Made by a program: the position numbers and the translations under genes. From Clostridia bacterium (GTDB lineage Bacteria; Bacillota; Clostridia; Christensenellales; Borkfalkiaceae): 35,324 nucleotides of DNA. Location of the stretch: positions 1-35,324 of the forward strand of contig JAFQEM010000028.1 in NCBI GenBank assembly GCA_017399035.1, in the 5' to 3' direction. The notes beneath the pieces are model-generated. The model made no database searches. It had not been told where the DNA came from and worked only from the letters and a program-made list of their open reading frames with translations. This document shows, one piece after another, positions 7,685 through 17,736 of this stretch (position 1 is the first letter of the stretch; the number at the start of each line of letters is the position of its first letter).

Positions 7685-8611
7685 ATGGAAAATAACGTTA
7701 TAAAACCAAATAAAGTTTCTTTCAAAGAAAAACTTAAAAGAAATCTTAACCCTTACACGATAACAATATTTATTTTACTTACAGTATATTGTATTTATCA
7801 ATTTTTACTTTTGGGGTGGGGATTTATGAAGTCGTTGCACGACCCAGAAGATTATTTACTTCGTGGAACGGTTTCAAACTGGCCAGATAAATTTTCACTA
7901 ACTAACTATATAAAAGCCTTCTCTACTATACACGTAACTTTAGATAGACACCTAGGTGGATATACTATTTATCTTGGAGAAATGCTTTTTAACTCTCTGT
8001 TTTATGCAATAGGGTGTTCAGTTGTTGGAACAATGACTTCGTGCTTTATGGCATACGTCGTAAATAAACATAATTTTAAGTTTAACAAAGTTATAAACTT
8101 TATATTCTGGTTTTCTTATATGGTTCCTATTATGGGTTCAATGGGTTCAACAATTCAGATAGTTGAAACGTTGAATTTAAGAAATACTTGGATAGGCTTA
8201 TTTATTATGAAAATGACCTTTACTGGTGGTAATTCATTCCTTCTTTTTGGTGCTGCTTTCCGTGGGTTAGACGACGGTTATAAAGAGGCTGCAACCATTG
8301 ACGGCGCAGGTAATTTTCAAGTTATGTTCCAAATTATGTTACCGCTTGTAAAAGCGTTAACTTTTACTTTCATTATGATAGGCTTTATAGGTTGGTGGAA
8401 CGACTACTATACGCCTATGATATATTTACAAAAAAATCCTACGGCGGCTCTAGGGTTATACAAATTTAATAGTAATCAGTCGCAAGGTACAAACTTTTTA
8501 ACTTATAAACTTGCAGGTTTTATGATTTTGATGATACCTACTTTTATTATCTTTATGATATTCAAAAACAAGTTTATGTATAACGTAAGCGAAGGCGGTA
8601 TGAAAGGCTAA
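7685..8611 (+). CDS. CUT1 sugar ABC transporter permease 2 (MalG/LplC-like)
   Basis: Second membrane subunit of the importer, 308 residues. The first membrane helix is at about residues 22-42, and further helices surround a well-conserved EAA loop YKEAATIDGAGNFQVMFQIM (about residues 199-218) followed by LPL. The ribosome site AGGGGG precedes the ATG closely. Pairing with permease 1 and the large binding protein makes a complete import complex except for the ATPase. Next in the same direction, after 32 bases, comes the giant secreted protein, suggesting co-expression. Confidence 0.93.
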   Translation: MENNVIKPNKVSFKEKLKRNLNPYTITIFILLTVYCIYQFLLLGWGFMKSLHDPEDYLLRGTVSNWPDKFSLTNYIKAFSTIHVTLDRHLGGYTIYLGEMLFNSLFYAIGCSVVGTMTSCFMAYVVNKHNFKFNKVINFIFWFSYMVPIMGSMGSTIQIVETLNLRNTWIGLFIMKMTFTGGNSFLLFGAAFRGLDDGYKEAATIDGAGNFQVMFQIMLPLVKALTFTFIMIGFIGWWNDYYTPMIYLQKNPTAALGLYKFNSNQSQGTNFLTYKLAGFMILMIPTFIIFMIFKNKFMYNVSEGGMKG

Positions 8612-8643
8612 CGCTACGTCCCCTTAATAAAAGGAGAAAATGT

Positions 8644-11600
8644 ATGAAAAAAATATTCAGTATAATTTTTTCGTTAATGTTGTGCGTAAGTATAGGTGGT
8701 TTTATATCAACTACCACCAACAACGTGCACGCAAGCGAAAATGAAAATACGGTAGTTTCCGAACTTTTTATACCGTCGGGCATTACTCTTGAACCGTTAA
8801 TTTACGATTCTAATGTGTTATATTTTGAAAGCGCACTAAAACTTACGTCCGCAAACGTAAAAGAAAGTATACGTTTAAAAAATGAACTTGCAGGCGAATT
8901 TTCTATGAACTATTTGCCTGAAAATTCAGACGGAATTTATTCAGCAAGCAAATTTAGTATAACTTTTACCGACGTAATTACTCAAAAAAGTTTTTCACTT
9001 GTTTTAACACACGGAACAACAACGTCTGCTTATCTTTCTGCAAACGGAAAAAAAGTGGGCTTATGTTATTTGTCGGGTGCATTGCAAAACTTAACAAATT
9101 TATTTAACGCAACAGATACTTTTACTGAAATTGTTGCAAATAAAATCAACGTTAAATTTGACCCTGACACAATGTCGGTTTACGTTGGCGCAACAGGGGA
9201 AAATTCCTTTTTGGTTTGGTCTCTTTGTGAGCAAGAAATAGACGGAAGAACTTTTGGAGAAGTATTTTGCCCGTTCGGTAAATATACCGTAGATTTTGCA
9301 ATCACTCAAATAGCCGGTGGACAAGAGGGAGAAGTTTTAATTTACGATATCAACGGTTGTTCTTTTGACGGTCTTATCCTTAACGATAACGGCAACGTTG
9401 CCATATATGCAGATTTTGCTAAAAATGCAATTAAAAATCAACAATACGAATTGCCAACGGCATACGTTAGCAACGTTAAAGATGGCACAACGCAAGATTC
9501 TAAAATTAGCGTTAGCGTGTTTGATACCGATAATAGTTCCGTAGCCGTTCAAAATGGTAAATTTACGCCTACAAAGTCTGGTGATTACACGGTTACTTAT
9601 ACTTTTGGCGAAACTTCTAAAAGTTATGTTTTAAAGGTTTTTGACAGTGAGCCTGTTTATCAAACTGAAATAGTTTGGGACCTTGCAAACGAATATACTG
9701 CTAACAGTCAAATCACAATTCCTAAAATGGTATTAACAGACGGTATTCTTCGTTATGGCGAAAGTACTGCAAAATTATCAATTTTAAAAGACGGTACAGT
9801 TATTTCAGGTCAAGAAAGTGTTTTAAGTGGAACTTCTTTCGTGTTTGAACAAACTGGTAGTTATACGTTTAAATACGATATCGGTGGCGGAAATTATACC
9901 AGTTACGAAGTTTTTGTAACCGACCCTAAAGTTCACTTTGTAACCGACGGAATATCTAACTTTTATGAGTTAGGCGCTTTTATTGATGCAAGTGTAGTTA
10001 ACGTTATCGATAGCGGAAACCAGGTTGATTTTAATTTTTACGTAGAATATCCCAACGGCAACAGATATTCTAATAAAAAGTTTACGTTGACCGAAGTTGG
10101 AATATATACGCTCTGTGCAAAATATAATGACGGTCAAACAGATTATAGTTTAACAAGAACTATAACCGTAAACTCTAAAACGTCAGATTTCTTTACCTAC
10201 ACTTCAGACGGTATGAATATTTACCACGGAAAAAGTTTAATGACTGGTAGAAGTGGTGTTATCGTAAGAGCAACGCAAGCAGGTCAAATGGTTAATTATA
10301 CCCTTCCTATTGATATATCAAATCACAAGGGAATAGGTCAATTAACTGCAGTTACTGCATCTAAAACTGTAACCAAAGTTAAAGAAGGTGCAACGCCTAT
10401 AATAGAACTTACGGTTGACCCCAAGAATAGGGGCAATTTAGAGGCTACGGGTGTTGACGTTTATTTGACTGACGCACTTAACCCTGAAAACGTTTTGCAA
10501 ATCAACGTTTCAAATAGGTCAAGTTCTGCGTGGTCTTATATGCGCGCATGTGCCCCTGGCCAAGATTTAATAGGTTATTACAATGACAGCGCAGGGCCTT
10601 TCTCTTACGACGGTTGCACGGGTTCTATAACCGGATATGGCACAATGTTTTATCATGCAGTAAAAGGTAGCACGTCAAGTCCTTATACTGCAAAAGACAG
10701 TAAAATTTCAATTTACTACGACAGTGAAACAAAGCAACTTTTTACGCATAACGCAAGAACTGGTTTGTCTGATATAGTAATAGATTTTGACGATATTCGC
10801 TTTACCTCTAATCCTTGGTCGGGTTTTGAATCTAATCAAGTTTATTTGAGTTTTGCTTTGGCTGGTGTTTCAAGTGGCGGAGCAAGTGCAATAGTTTATT
10901 CTATTGACGGAAGAGAATTTACTAACGAAGACATTTTCTATTCAGAAAATCCACAAATCGTAGTAGATGAAAGCGTAACGTTTACGGCAATTAAAGATAG
11001 AAATTTTTCTATTCCAAAAGCAAAAGCATACGATTGCTTTGGAAATCAAATAAATAAAATTATCACAAAAGTTTACTATAAAACTTCAAATAATCTTTTT
11101 GACGTAACCGTTGCAAACGGCAAATTCAAAGCAGAAAAAACAGGAACTTACGTAATTGAATATTCTGCAAAAGACATTTACGGAAACGTAGGTGTAAAAA
11201 CTGTAGAAGTATCGGTTGCAAGTTCTTATGATAACGTAATAGTAAACATTGACCATGCGTGGGAAGGTAGTGCAGAAGTTGCTACCGAAATTGCGCTTTG
11301 TCCTATTACTGAAATAAACGTAGAAAATGCGGTTGGAACGATAAACGTAACCCGTAAGGTTTATTTATCAACCGACCCAAACAAAACACCCATAAAAACG
11401 ATAGAAGATACTTTCTATACTACAACGCTTGGTCAATATATAGTTGAATACGACGTAATTGACGGTTCAGAAAGAACTGCTGTAGGTAGTTATACTATCA
11501 ACGTACAAGCGTCAAATAATTACGTGGTCATAAGTTCTTTGCCAACGTTCGTAGGGTTTGTTCGTGGAAATTCATATGAAATTCCCTCTGTAACGTATTT

Positions 11601-13047
11601 AGATTATTCTTCGGGTAGTTGTGTTGAAAAGATTGCTAAAGTATATATTAACGGCGAAATTTTTAACGGTAATATTTATACTGTAGAAAAAGGTGAAGAC
11701 GAGGCTAAAGACGCTCAAGAAAAACAAGAAAACATTACCGTTGAATATAAGTGTGGAAACGATTTAATAAAAGGTTATAACGTTCCAGTTAAAACGGTGT
11801 ATAAAAAAGATACGGTTAGATTGCCTAACGGTTTTGAAGCACCAAAAACAGTTCTTCGACAAGATAGATATTTTATAACCGAAAATGGTGCGTCAGTTTC
11901 AACTGCAAGCGACCACTTAGTAATTGCATCAAATTCTAACAACGGAAAGATTTCTTTTGTTCAACCCTTGGATAGTTCAAAACTTAATCTCACGTTCGAC
12001 GTTAATTATAAAAAGACTTTTGAAAAAGATGAAAACGGAAATCCTATTCATCATCCCACAAACGTTAAATCTTTCTATATAACCATTACTGATGCTTTAG
12101 ACCAAAATAAAGTTTTGGTTTTGAAAGTATTTACTAATGAGCAAACGGGTTATACTCAAATGTCTTGTGGTGAAGTAATTTCGCAACAGTTCTCGGCGTC
12201 TTTCGTTGGTCTTTCGGCTGACCAGTTAGCATTGCGTTACGACAATAATAACAAATGTATTATAGACGTTGTAACAGCCAGTCAAATTCTTTCACCCATA
12301 ACTTATGAGAACGGAAAAGAATTTGAAGGATTTAGCGATACCGTTTACGTAAGTTTTTCATTTGAGTGTATAGAAGAAGATAAAGATGCATCATTACGTC
12401 TATATTCATTGAATAATCAAAGTTTTTCAAACTCAGTAGATACGGATATCGGTGAACCTGTATTATCCGTAAACGGAAACCTTAACGGTGTGTTCTACGT
12501 AGGCAATCAAATAGTCGTTCCCACTGCAAAAGCGTATGACGTTTTCGGAAGCGTTATGGGCAATGGTAAGTTGGGTGTAAGCGTAATATTAGAAAAAGAC
12601 GGAAAAACTACTTACGTTAAAGACGTAAACGGATTAGAGTTAAACAACGTTTCAACCGACGTGGAATATCAAGTTAATTTTGCAATAACGGGCGATTATA
12701 AAATAATTTACGTTGCAATAGACAATAACGGTGTTTCAAGTGAAAAGGCTTTTGCAGTAACCGTTGTACACGAAGAAAAACCAGTGTTCAGTTTTAACGG
12801 CAAAGTTCCAAAAACTGCAACGGTGGGACAAGAAGTAACTATTCCTAAAGCGAGCGTAAGTTATAAAGAAGTTACAAATAACGAACATCTATACGCATTT
12901 ATAATTTCTCCAACATTCGATATGGAAATTATAAAAAATAATAAGTTTGTTGCAACCGAGATAGGAACTTATACTGTTAGATATTTTGCATTAGATACCT
13001 ATGGAAACTATCAAATTGTAGAATATCAAATTGAAGTAACAAAATAA
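8644..13047 (+). CDS. Giant secreted protein with three lectin-like modules and many Ig-like domains
   Basis: A 1467-residue exported protein with a Sec signal peptide (cleavage likely after VHA, about residue 31). Reading suggests an alternating plan. Lectin/LamG-like beta modules lie at about residues 38-270, 512-755 and 1058-1270. They share phrases such as ITD-A-L-x-VLxLxV and end in YSxxxxxF. Ig-like repeats separate them, with the recurring form TGTYVIEYSAKDIYGN. No LPXTG, SLH or other anchor is visible at the C-terminus, so it may be secreted or held by partner proteins. It has no recognised catalytic domain. It lies directly after the two permeases with its own AAGGAG site, so polysaccharide capture in support of the importer is a reasonable but unproven role. 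Confidence 0.8.
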   Translation: MKKIFSIIFSLMLCVSIGGFISTTTNNVHASENENTVVSELFIPSGITLEPLIYDSNVLYFESALKLTSANVKESIRLKNELAGEFSMNYLPENSDGIYSASKFSITFTDVITQKSFSLVLTHGTTTSAYLSANGKKVGLCYLSGALQNLTNLFNATDTFTEIVANKINVKFDPDTMSVYVGATGENSFLVWSLCEQEIDGRTFGEVFCPFGKYTVDFAITQIAGGQEGEVLIYDINGCSFDGLILNDNGNVAIYADFAKNAIKNQQYELPTAYVSNVKDGTTQDSKISVSVFDTDNSSVAVQNGKFTPTKSGDYTVTYTFGETSKSYVLKVFDSEPVYQTEIVWDLANEYTANSQITIPKMVLTDGILRYGESTAKLSILKDGTVISGQESVLSGTSFVFEQTGSYTFKYDIGGGNYTSYEVFVTDPKVHFVTDGISNFYELGAFIDASVVNVIDSGNQVDFNFYVEYPNGNRYSNKKFTLTEVGIYTLCAKYNDGQTDYSLTRTITVNSKTSDFFTYTSDGMNIYHGKSLMTGRSGVIVRATQAGQMVNYTLPIDISNHKGIGQLTAVTASKTVTKVKEGATPIIELTVDPKNRGNLEATGVDVYLTDALNPENVLQINVSNRSSSAWSYMRACAPGQDLIGYYNDSAGPFSYDGCTGSITGYGTMFYHAVKGSTSSPYTAKDSKISIYYDSETKQLFTHNARTGLSDIVIDFDDIRFTSNPWSGFESNQVYLSFALAGVSSGGASAIVYSIDGREFTNEDIFYSENPQIVVDESVTFTAIKDRNFSIPKAKAYDCFGNQINKIITKVYYKTSNNLFDVTVANGKFKAEKTGTYVIEYSAKDIYGNVGVKTVEVSVASSYDNVIVNIDHAWEGSAEVATEIALCPITEINVENAVGTINVTRKVYLSTDPNKTPIKTIEDTFYTTTLGQYIVEYDVIDGSERTAVGSYTINVQASNNYVVISSLPTFVGFVRGNSYEIPSVTYLDYSSGSCVEKIAKVYINGEIFNGNIYTVEKGEDEAKDAQEKQENITVEYKCGNDLIKGYNVPVKTVYKKDTVRLPNGFEAPKTVLRQDRYFITENGASVSTASDHLVIASNSNNGKISFVQPLDSSKLNLTFDVNYKKTFEKDENGNPIHHPTNVKSFYITITDALDQNKVLVLKVFTNEQTGYTQMSCGEVISQQFSASFVGLSADQLALRYDNNNKCIIDVVTASQILSPITYENGKEFEGFSDTVYVSFSFECIEEDKDASLRLYSLNNQSFSNSVDTDIGEPVLSVNGNLNGVFYVGNQIVVPTAKAYDVFGSVMGNGKLGVSVILEKDGKTTYVKDVNGLELNNVSTDVEYQVNFAITGDYKIIYVAIDNNGVSSEKAFAVTVVHEEKPVFSFNGKVPKTATVGQEVTIPKASVSYKEVTNNEHLYAFIISPTFDMEIIKNNKFVATEIGTYTVRYFALDTYGNYQIVEYQIEVTK

Positions 13048-13062
13048 CAGGAGGATAAATAG

Positions 13063-15051
13063 ATGAAAAGAAAAATATCTTTAATAAGTTTATTGATGGC
13101 GTTCGTCATTGTTTTCTCTTGTGTTTTAACAGGGTGCAATGAAGAGCAAAACTCAAATTCGGGTAACGAATACACGTTATTTAAAGAAAAAGGCGTTCAC
13201 TCAAGGGAAGTAGAAATCACTTCTAATTATATAGTTTCAAACGGCTTGAGCGATTATAAGATATTGCTAGCAGAAAATTATAAAGAATACGATATGCTCG
13301 CCGCCGAAGTTATTAACGAGTTTATGTTAAAGTCTACTGGGTTAACCTTTCCTGTTGTATACGATTCAGAATATAAAAAGGCAGAAGACGGTAAGTTTAT
13401 TTCGTTAGGCATAACCGTTCCTATGAGAAATACTGGTATATCCGTAAACGTAGATAAGTTTGGTCAATCTGGTTACAGAATTAAAACTGTTGACGACGAC
13501 GTTTATATATCTGGTTCAAAAAATTATATAGGCGAGGGAACTTATTACGGTGCGCTTGACTTTTTAGGCGAAATTATAAATTGGCGTTGCTACTCTATTG
13601 ACGAAATTCATTATGACGTTAAAAGTGACGTAGAGTTTTATAACTTTAACGTTACTGAAATTCCAGAGTTTGATAACAGAAGATACGGCGTATACCCGCT
13701 AGATGCTAGTAAAACTTGGATGAGATATATGCGTTTTAATATTAAAAACGAAACGCAAATAAACGTTACGGGGCATAGCCACTTTGAAATATTGCCACCT
13801 TCAAAATATTATGACGAGCACCCCGACTGGTACTCGTCGTGGAACGATAAAAACTCAAACGGTAAATTAGATTCACAAGAAGGTCAACTTTGTCTTTCAA
13901 ATAAAGAAATGACCGCAGAGTTTGTAAAGAACGTAGTTCAACTTTTCAAAGATAGCCCTGATAAAGATTTTATCCATTTAGGTCAGCAAGACGTTTGGAT
14001 GGCGTGTGAGTGTAAAAATTGCCAAGAGTTTAAAAAGTATACTGACGAAAACGGCGAAGAAAAAGAAATGAACTTTGCGGGTATTTTAGTTAAATTTACA
14101 AACACTATCGCTCGTGCGGTTAGCAAAGAAATTCAAAAGACCGAACCCGAAAGAATTTTATACTTTGAAATGTTTGCTTATCATAGTTCGGAGTATCCGC
14201 CAACAGTAAAGAAAAACGGCGTACATTACCCTATGTGCAGTGAAGTTGTTTGCGACGATAACGTTTACGTTCAGTTTACGCCAAACGCAAACTTTAAGGG
14301 CGCAGCAGTACCTTTGACCCACGAGAAGAACGAAAACGTTTACGATATGCTTGAAGGTTGGAAAAAATGTTGTAATAATTTAAGCACGTGGACGTATGCT
14401 ATCAACTTCAACTGGGCGCTTATAAGTTTCCCCAACTGGGATTCTTATGGTGAAGACCTTAAAATCTTTTCAGAGGCAGGCGCAAATAGAGTATACGACC
14501 AAAACCATATATGGCGTAACGTTCCTCAAATGCTTAAGATGAGAATATACGTAGAGTCGCAACTTATGTGGGACGTAACGCAAAGTTATTACGACCTTGC
14601 TTCAGAGTTTATAGAAAATTATTATGGAGACGCAGCGCCTTACGTTCAAGAGATGTTTGACGTAATGACAAGTTACTGGACGGTTCTTAAGTATGAAAAG
14701 GGGCTTATAGGCGGAATCTATACTAACTTTGATAAAAAAGAATCTTGGACGTTTGAATACGTAGAAACCGTACGTAAGATATTTGTAAACGCTTTCAACT
14801 CAATAAAACATCTTGAGCAAACAAATCCAGGCGAATACGAAAAATATTACTGGAGAGTGTGTGATGCTTATCTTGAAAACTTGTATATGCAGTTACAATA
14901 TTACGGTGCAAATTACGGCGCAGATTACGTAAAAGAAAGTATCGAATTGTTTGAAAAAATAATAACAAAATTTGATTATAACTATATGAGTGAGGGAACG
15001 GGTAACCCACTCAGCGGTTACGTAAAGCAATGGAGGGCGGCTTATGTATAA
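13063..15051 (+). CDS. DUF4838-type lipoprotein (possible carbohydrate-active enzyme)
   Basis: A 662-residue surface lipoprotein: signal peptide with lipobox LTGC, Cys25. The N-terminal half (about 50-200) resembles the alpha/beta domain placed before the catalytic barrel in GH20 and GH67-like enzymes, with ISGSKNYIGEGTYYGALDFL. The central part has the DUF4838 hallmarks LGQQDVWMACECKNC (306-320), where the cysteine trio may bind metal or stabilise a loop, and WTYAINFNW later on. DUF4838 proteins are repeatedly found in polysaccharide loci and are thought to be glycosidase-like, but the reaction is not established. It starts 15 bases after the giant protein and overlaps the next gene by 8 bases, so translation is likely coupled. 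Confidence 0.82.
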   Translation: MKRKISLISLLMAFVIVFSCVLTGCNEEQNSNSGNEYTLFKEKGVHSREVEITSNYIVSNGLSDYKILLAENYKEYDMLAAEVINEFMLKSTGLTFPVVYDSEYKKAEDGKFISLGITVPMRNTGISVNVDKFGQSGYRIKTVDDDVYISGSKNYIGEGTYYGALDFLGEIINWRCYSIDEIHYDVKSDVEFYNFNVTEIPEFDNRRYGVYPLDASKTWMRYMRFNIKNETQINVTGHSHFEILPPSKYYDEHPDWYSSWNDKNSNGKLDSQEGQLCLSNKEMTAEFVKNVVQLFKDSPDKDFIHLGQQDVWMACECKNCQEFKKYTDENGEEKEMNFAGILVKFTNTIARAVSKEIQKTEPERILYFEMFAYHSSEYPPTVKKNGVHYPMCSEVVCDDNVYVQFTPNANFKGAAVPLTHEKNENVYDMLEGWKKCCNNLSTWTYAINFNWALISFPNWDSYGEDLKIFSEAGANRVYDQNHIWRNVPQMLKMRIYVESQLMWDVTQSYYDLASEFIENYYGDAAPYVQEMFDVMTSYWTVLKYEKGLIGGIYTNFDKKESWTFEYVETVRKIFVNAFNSIKHLEQTNPGEYEKYYWRVCDAYLENLYMQLQYYGANYGADYVKESIELFEKIITKFDYNYMSEGTGNPLSGYVKQWRAAYV

Positions 15052-15655
15052 GAGTATGAGTTTGAAAAAAATTCTTGCAATAATATTATCAATATGTTTG
15101 CTATTAACCATAGGCTCTGCTTTCGGATGCAACGATAAAAAGCCTTCAACGCAACAACCCAACAAAGTTTACGTGTTAAGCGCGTTGAAAAAAACTATCG
15201 CCGTTGATGCTGAATATCAACTTTTTGTTGTAGATTTACCTAGCGGAAAACAAGTAAAATGGAGTGTTAACGATACGAAAGTTGCAACGGTTAGCAATGA
15301 CGGACTTGTTAAAGGTGTAAAAGAGGGTACAACAAAAGTTATAGCAAGAGTTGACGGTCAAGTGTTAGAGTGTGAAATTACGGTAAAAGTAATGCTTGAA
15401 AATTACGTAGAAATAGTTTTCGCTAACGAAGTTGACAATCAAATTACGCTTGCAGTTGGTGATAGTTATACCCTTGCGCCAAGTCTTTCAGACGGAAATC
15501 AAAACGTGCAGTTTTCAATCACAAGTAATTCTTCTGCCGTTTCTATAAACGGTTTGACAATTACTGCAGAGTCAGCAGTAACTGATGCAATTCTTACGGT
15601 AACTTGTAATCAAAGCGGGGTTGCATCCGTTACTTTGAAAATAACGGTAATATAG
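15044..15655 (+). CDS. Small lipoprotein with bacterial Ig-like (BIG2) domain
   Basis: A 203-residue surface lipoprotein. The signal peptide ends in SAFGC (Cys29). Residues about 45-110 form a BIG2-like fold with the typical WSVNDTKVATVSNDGLVKGV signature and the ending TTKVIARVDGQ. A second, weaker beta domain fills about 115-203. The start at 15044 overlaps the stop of the preceding gene; GGAGGG 6 bases upstream supports it over the in-frame ATG at 15056. Probably a cell-surface adhesion or spacer component working with the neighbouring exported proteins; no catalytic motif is visible. Confidence 0.8.
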   Translation: MYKSMSLKKILAIILSICLLLTIGSAFGCNDKKPSTQQPNKVYVLSALKKTIAVDAEYQLFVVDLPSGKQVKWSVNDTKVATVSNDGLVKGVKEGTTKVIARVDGQVLECEITVKVMLENYVEIVFANEVDNQITLAVGDSYTLAPSLSDGNQNVQFSITSNSSAVSINGLTITAESAVTDAILTVTCNQSGVASVTLKITVI

Positions 15656-15666
15656 GGGGAAACGGT

Positions 15667-17655
15667 ATGAGAAAATTAACCACTTATTTACTAGTTATGG
15701 TTTTAGCGTTTACGTGTGTATTTACCCTTTCTGCTTGTAAAGAAGACGTGCAAACCACACCTGAAAAAGAAATTTATTCAGTTGCGCTAAACGAATATGA
15801 TATAAACTTAAACGTTGGACAAACGTTTGACCTTGACGTGAAAAAATACGATAAACACGGCAAAGAACAAACGGCAGAAAATATATCGTTTTTTGTTGAG
15901 GCGTCTGAAGTTGCTAGTATATCTAAAAGCGGGAAAATAACTGCAACGCAAGCAGGAACAACGTATATAAACGTTCAAGTTGACGATTGTGAAGAAGTTG
16001 CTTGTTACGTTACGGTAAAAAGCAGTTCTGTACTCAACGGCTTGGTAATCAATTTTACTGGCAAAGTATATAAAGGCTTGTCTATGCAAGCATATGCAAT
16101 GATATATGAAGACGGTAAAATGGTTGGCTATGCAGATAACGTAACCTACAGCGGAAGTGATGAAACTAAAGCAACGGTTACTGAAAGTGGATACGTAACA
16201 GGTTTAGAAGTTTGCGACGGATTAAAAATAACTGCAAGTTGCACTTATGGCGGGAAAGAATATACTACAGAAAAAGAACTTTCCGTTTACGCACCGTATT
16301 ATTACGTTATAAGCAATTCGTTGATAAGACTTGCATCAAATACAACCTTGACGGGTGCAACTAATAGCGCATATACGGTTAAAGACGATATAACCGTTTC
16401 AAAAATTAACGTTTTAGACTCTGAAGACCGTGAAATAGTTCAACAAGTTACTGCAAAAGTAATAAACGAACAAATTGCGCAAATAGAAACGGATGAGCAA
16501 GGCAAAGTTAAAATAATTGCAAAGCAAAGTGGCGTAACTTCTGCAAAGATTGACGTTTCAGAAACAAATATGTCAATAGTGGCAAAAATAGAAGTTTACA
16601 ATACAATATCAAGCATTGCAGATATGGACAAGTTGGCGTTTGCATCACTCAATAACCCAAGTTTGTTGTCTGGTAGTTACGTGTTAGTTAGCGATATAGA
16701 TTATCAAAACCAAGTAATATATCCTATAGCGTCTTATAAATTAAACGATACTTCAACTGCAAATCGTGTTGTAGGTAATCAATGGCAATATCATTTAAAT
16801 AAAGCCGAAGACGGCTACGCCCCAGTCGCAAGAGAAGACTTTGGTAAAACTGGTCAAGGCTTGTCTGACGAAGATTTTATAGCGTTTGCAAACAAAAAAG
16901 GAATAAATCCTAATCAACTTTCTTTTAGTGGGGTTTTTGATGGTAACGGACATTCAATAAAGAACGCGCAAATTTTCTTTGGTTCTTATTTAATGGAAGA
17001 AAAGAGCAATAACCTATCAAATCCAGAATACGCCTCAATCTTTGGTTACCTTACAGGAACGCTCAAAAACGTGTCGTTTGAAGATATATCTATTCAAGAC
17101 CCTACGTCAATGATTAGCCAAGGCAAAAAGTTCTGCGCGGATAACAAAACTTTACGAAAATCTACCGACGGATATTTTCAATTCCGTGGCACGGCAATCG
17201 TGGGTCGGGCAATCGGTGCAGATATTAACAACGTTTATGCAAACATCAATTATAACCATAAAGTTAGTTCAAGTTGGTTTAAAGGTGTTTTAGTTTCAGA
17301 AACAGGCAATGCAAAGATATCTAACTGCGTAACCTATTCAGGTGGATTTAACGAAAATGATTACGGAATAGACACCGCATTGTCTGCTACAACGTCAATA
17401 GTTAAAAACTCTTTGAGCCTTAATGTAAAGCGTCTCAGTAAAAATTATACTAGTACAAACAGTAATGGTGTAGAAGGTAACTATTATGCCCTTCACGGCA
17501 AAACTTGGAAAGATTTGGCGCAAACGCTTGGAAATGGCTTAACCGCAGAACAATCTGCAAAAGCAACTTTCAACACCGCAATTTGGGATTTATCTTTGTT
17601 CAATGCAACTGACGGTGGAAGACCAACACTAATCAAAGGTTGCTCTTTGGCGTAA
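15667..17655 (+). CDS. Lipoprotein with Ig-like domains and a GLUG-type beta-helix region
   Basis: A 662-residue exported lipoprotein with lipobox LSAC (Cys24). Residues about 37-117 are BIG2-like (ASEVASISKSGKITATQAGT), followed by two or three further Ig-like segments. From about residue 315 the sequence changes to a parallel beta-helix style seen in GLUG-containing proteins: SGSYVLVSDIDYQ, then FSGVFDGNGHSIKNAQIF, then ASIFGYLTGTLKNVSFEDI and TAIVGRAIGADINNVYANI. Such regions usually bind or display rather than cut. It is the last gene of the long run and is followed by an AU-rich terminator. The start has GGGGGAAACGGT upstream, 11 bases after the previous stop. Confidence 0.8.
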   Translation: MRKLTTYLLVMVLAFTCVFTLSACKEDVQTTPEKEIYSVALNEYDINLNVGQTFDLDVKKYDKHGKEQTAENISFFVEASEVASISKSGKITATQAGTTYINVQVDDCEEVACYVTVKSSSVLNGLVINFTGKVYKGLSMQAYAMIYEDGKMVGYADNVTYSGSDETKATVTESGYVTGLEVCDGLKITASCTYGGKEYTTEKELSVYAPYYYVISNSLIRLASNTTLTGATNSAYTVKDDITVSKINVLDSEDREIVQQVTAKVINEQIAQIETDEQGKVKIIAKQSGVTSAKIDVSETNMSIVAKIEVYNTISSIADMDKLAFASLNNPSLLSGSYVLVSDIDYQNQVIYPIASYKLNDTSTANRVVGNQWQYHLNKAEDGYAPVAREDFGKTGQGLSDEDFIAFANKKGINPNQLSFSGVFDGNGHSIKNAQIFFGSYLMEEKSNNLSNPEYASIFGYLTGTLKNVSFEDISIQDPTSMISQGKKFCADNKTLRKSTDGYFQFRGTAIVGRAIGADINNVYANINYNHKVSSSWFKGVLVSETGNAKISNCVTYSGGFNENDYGIDTALSATTSIVKNSLSLNVKRLSKNYTSTNSNGVEGNYYALHGKTWKDLAQTLGNGLTAEQSAKATFNTAIWDLSLFNATDGGRPTLIKGCSLA

Positions 17656-17673
17656 AAACATTTTATAAAATCT

Positions 17674-17731
17674 AAAACAAAAAAGTAACTTCAATTAAAA
17701 TTTGCTCTCCTTAATAACTTTTTTGTTTTTT
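17674..17731 (+). terminator. Probable terminator of the transporter/surface-protein operon
   Basis: Perfect 13-base arms (AAAACAAAAAAGT at 17674-17686 and its complement at 17717-17729) enclose a 30-base loop and run into T-rich sequence. The stem is AU-rich and the loop long, so efficiency may be modest. Confidence 0.5.
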
Positions 17732-17736
17732 GATAA

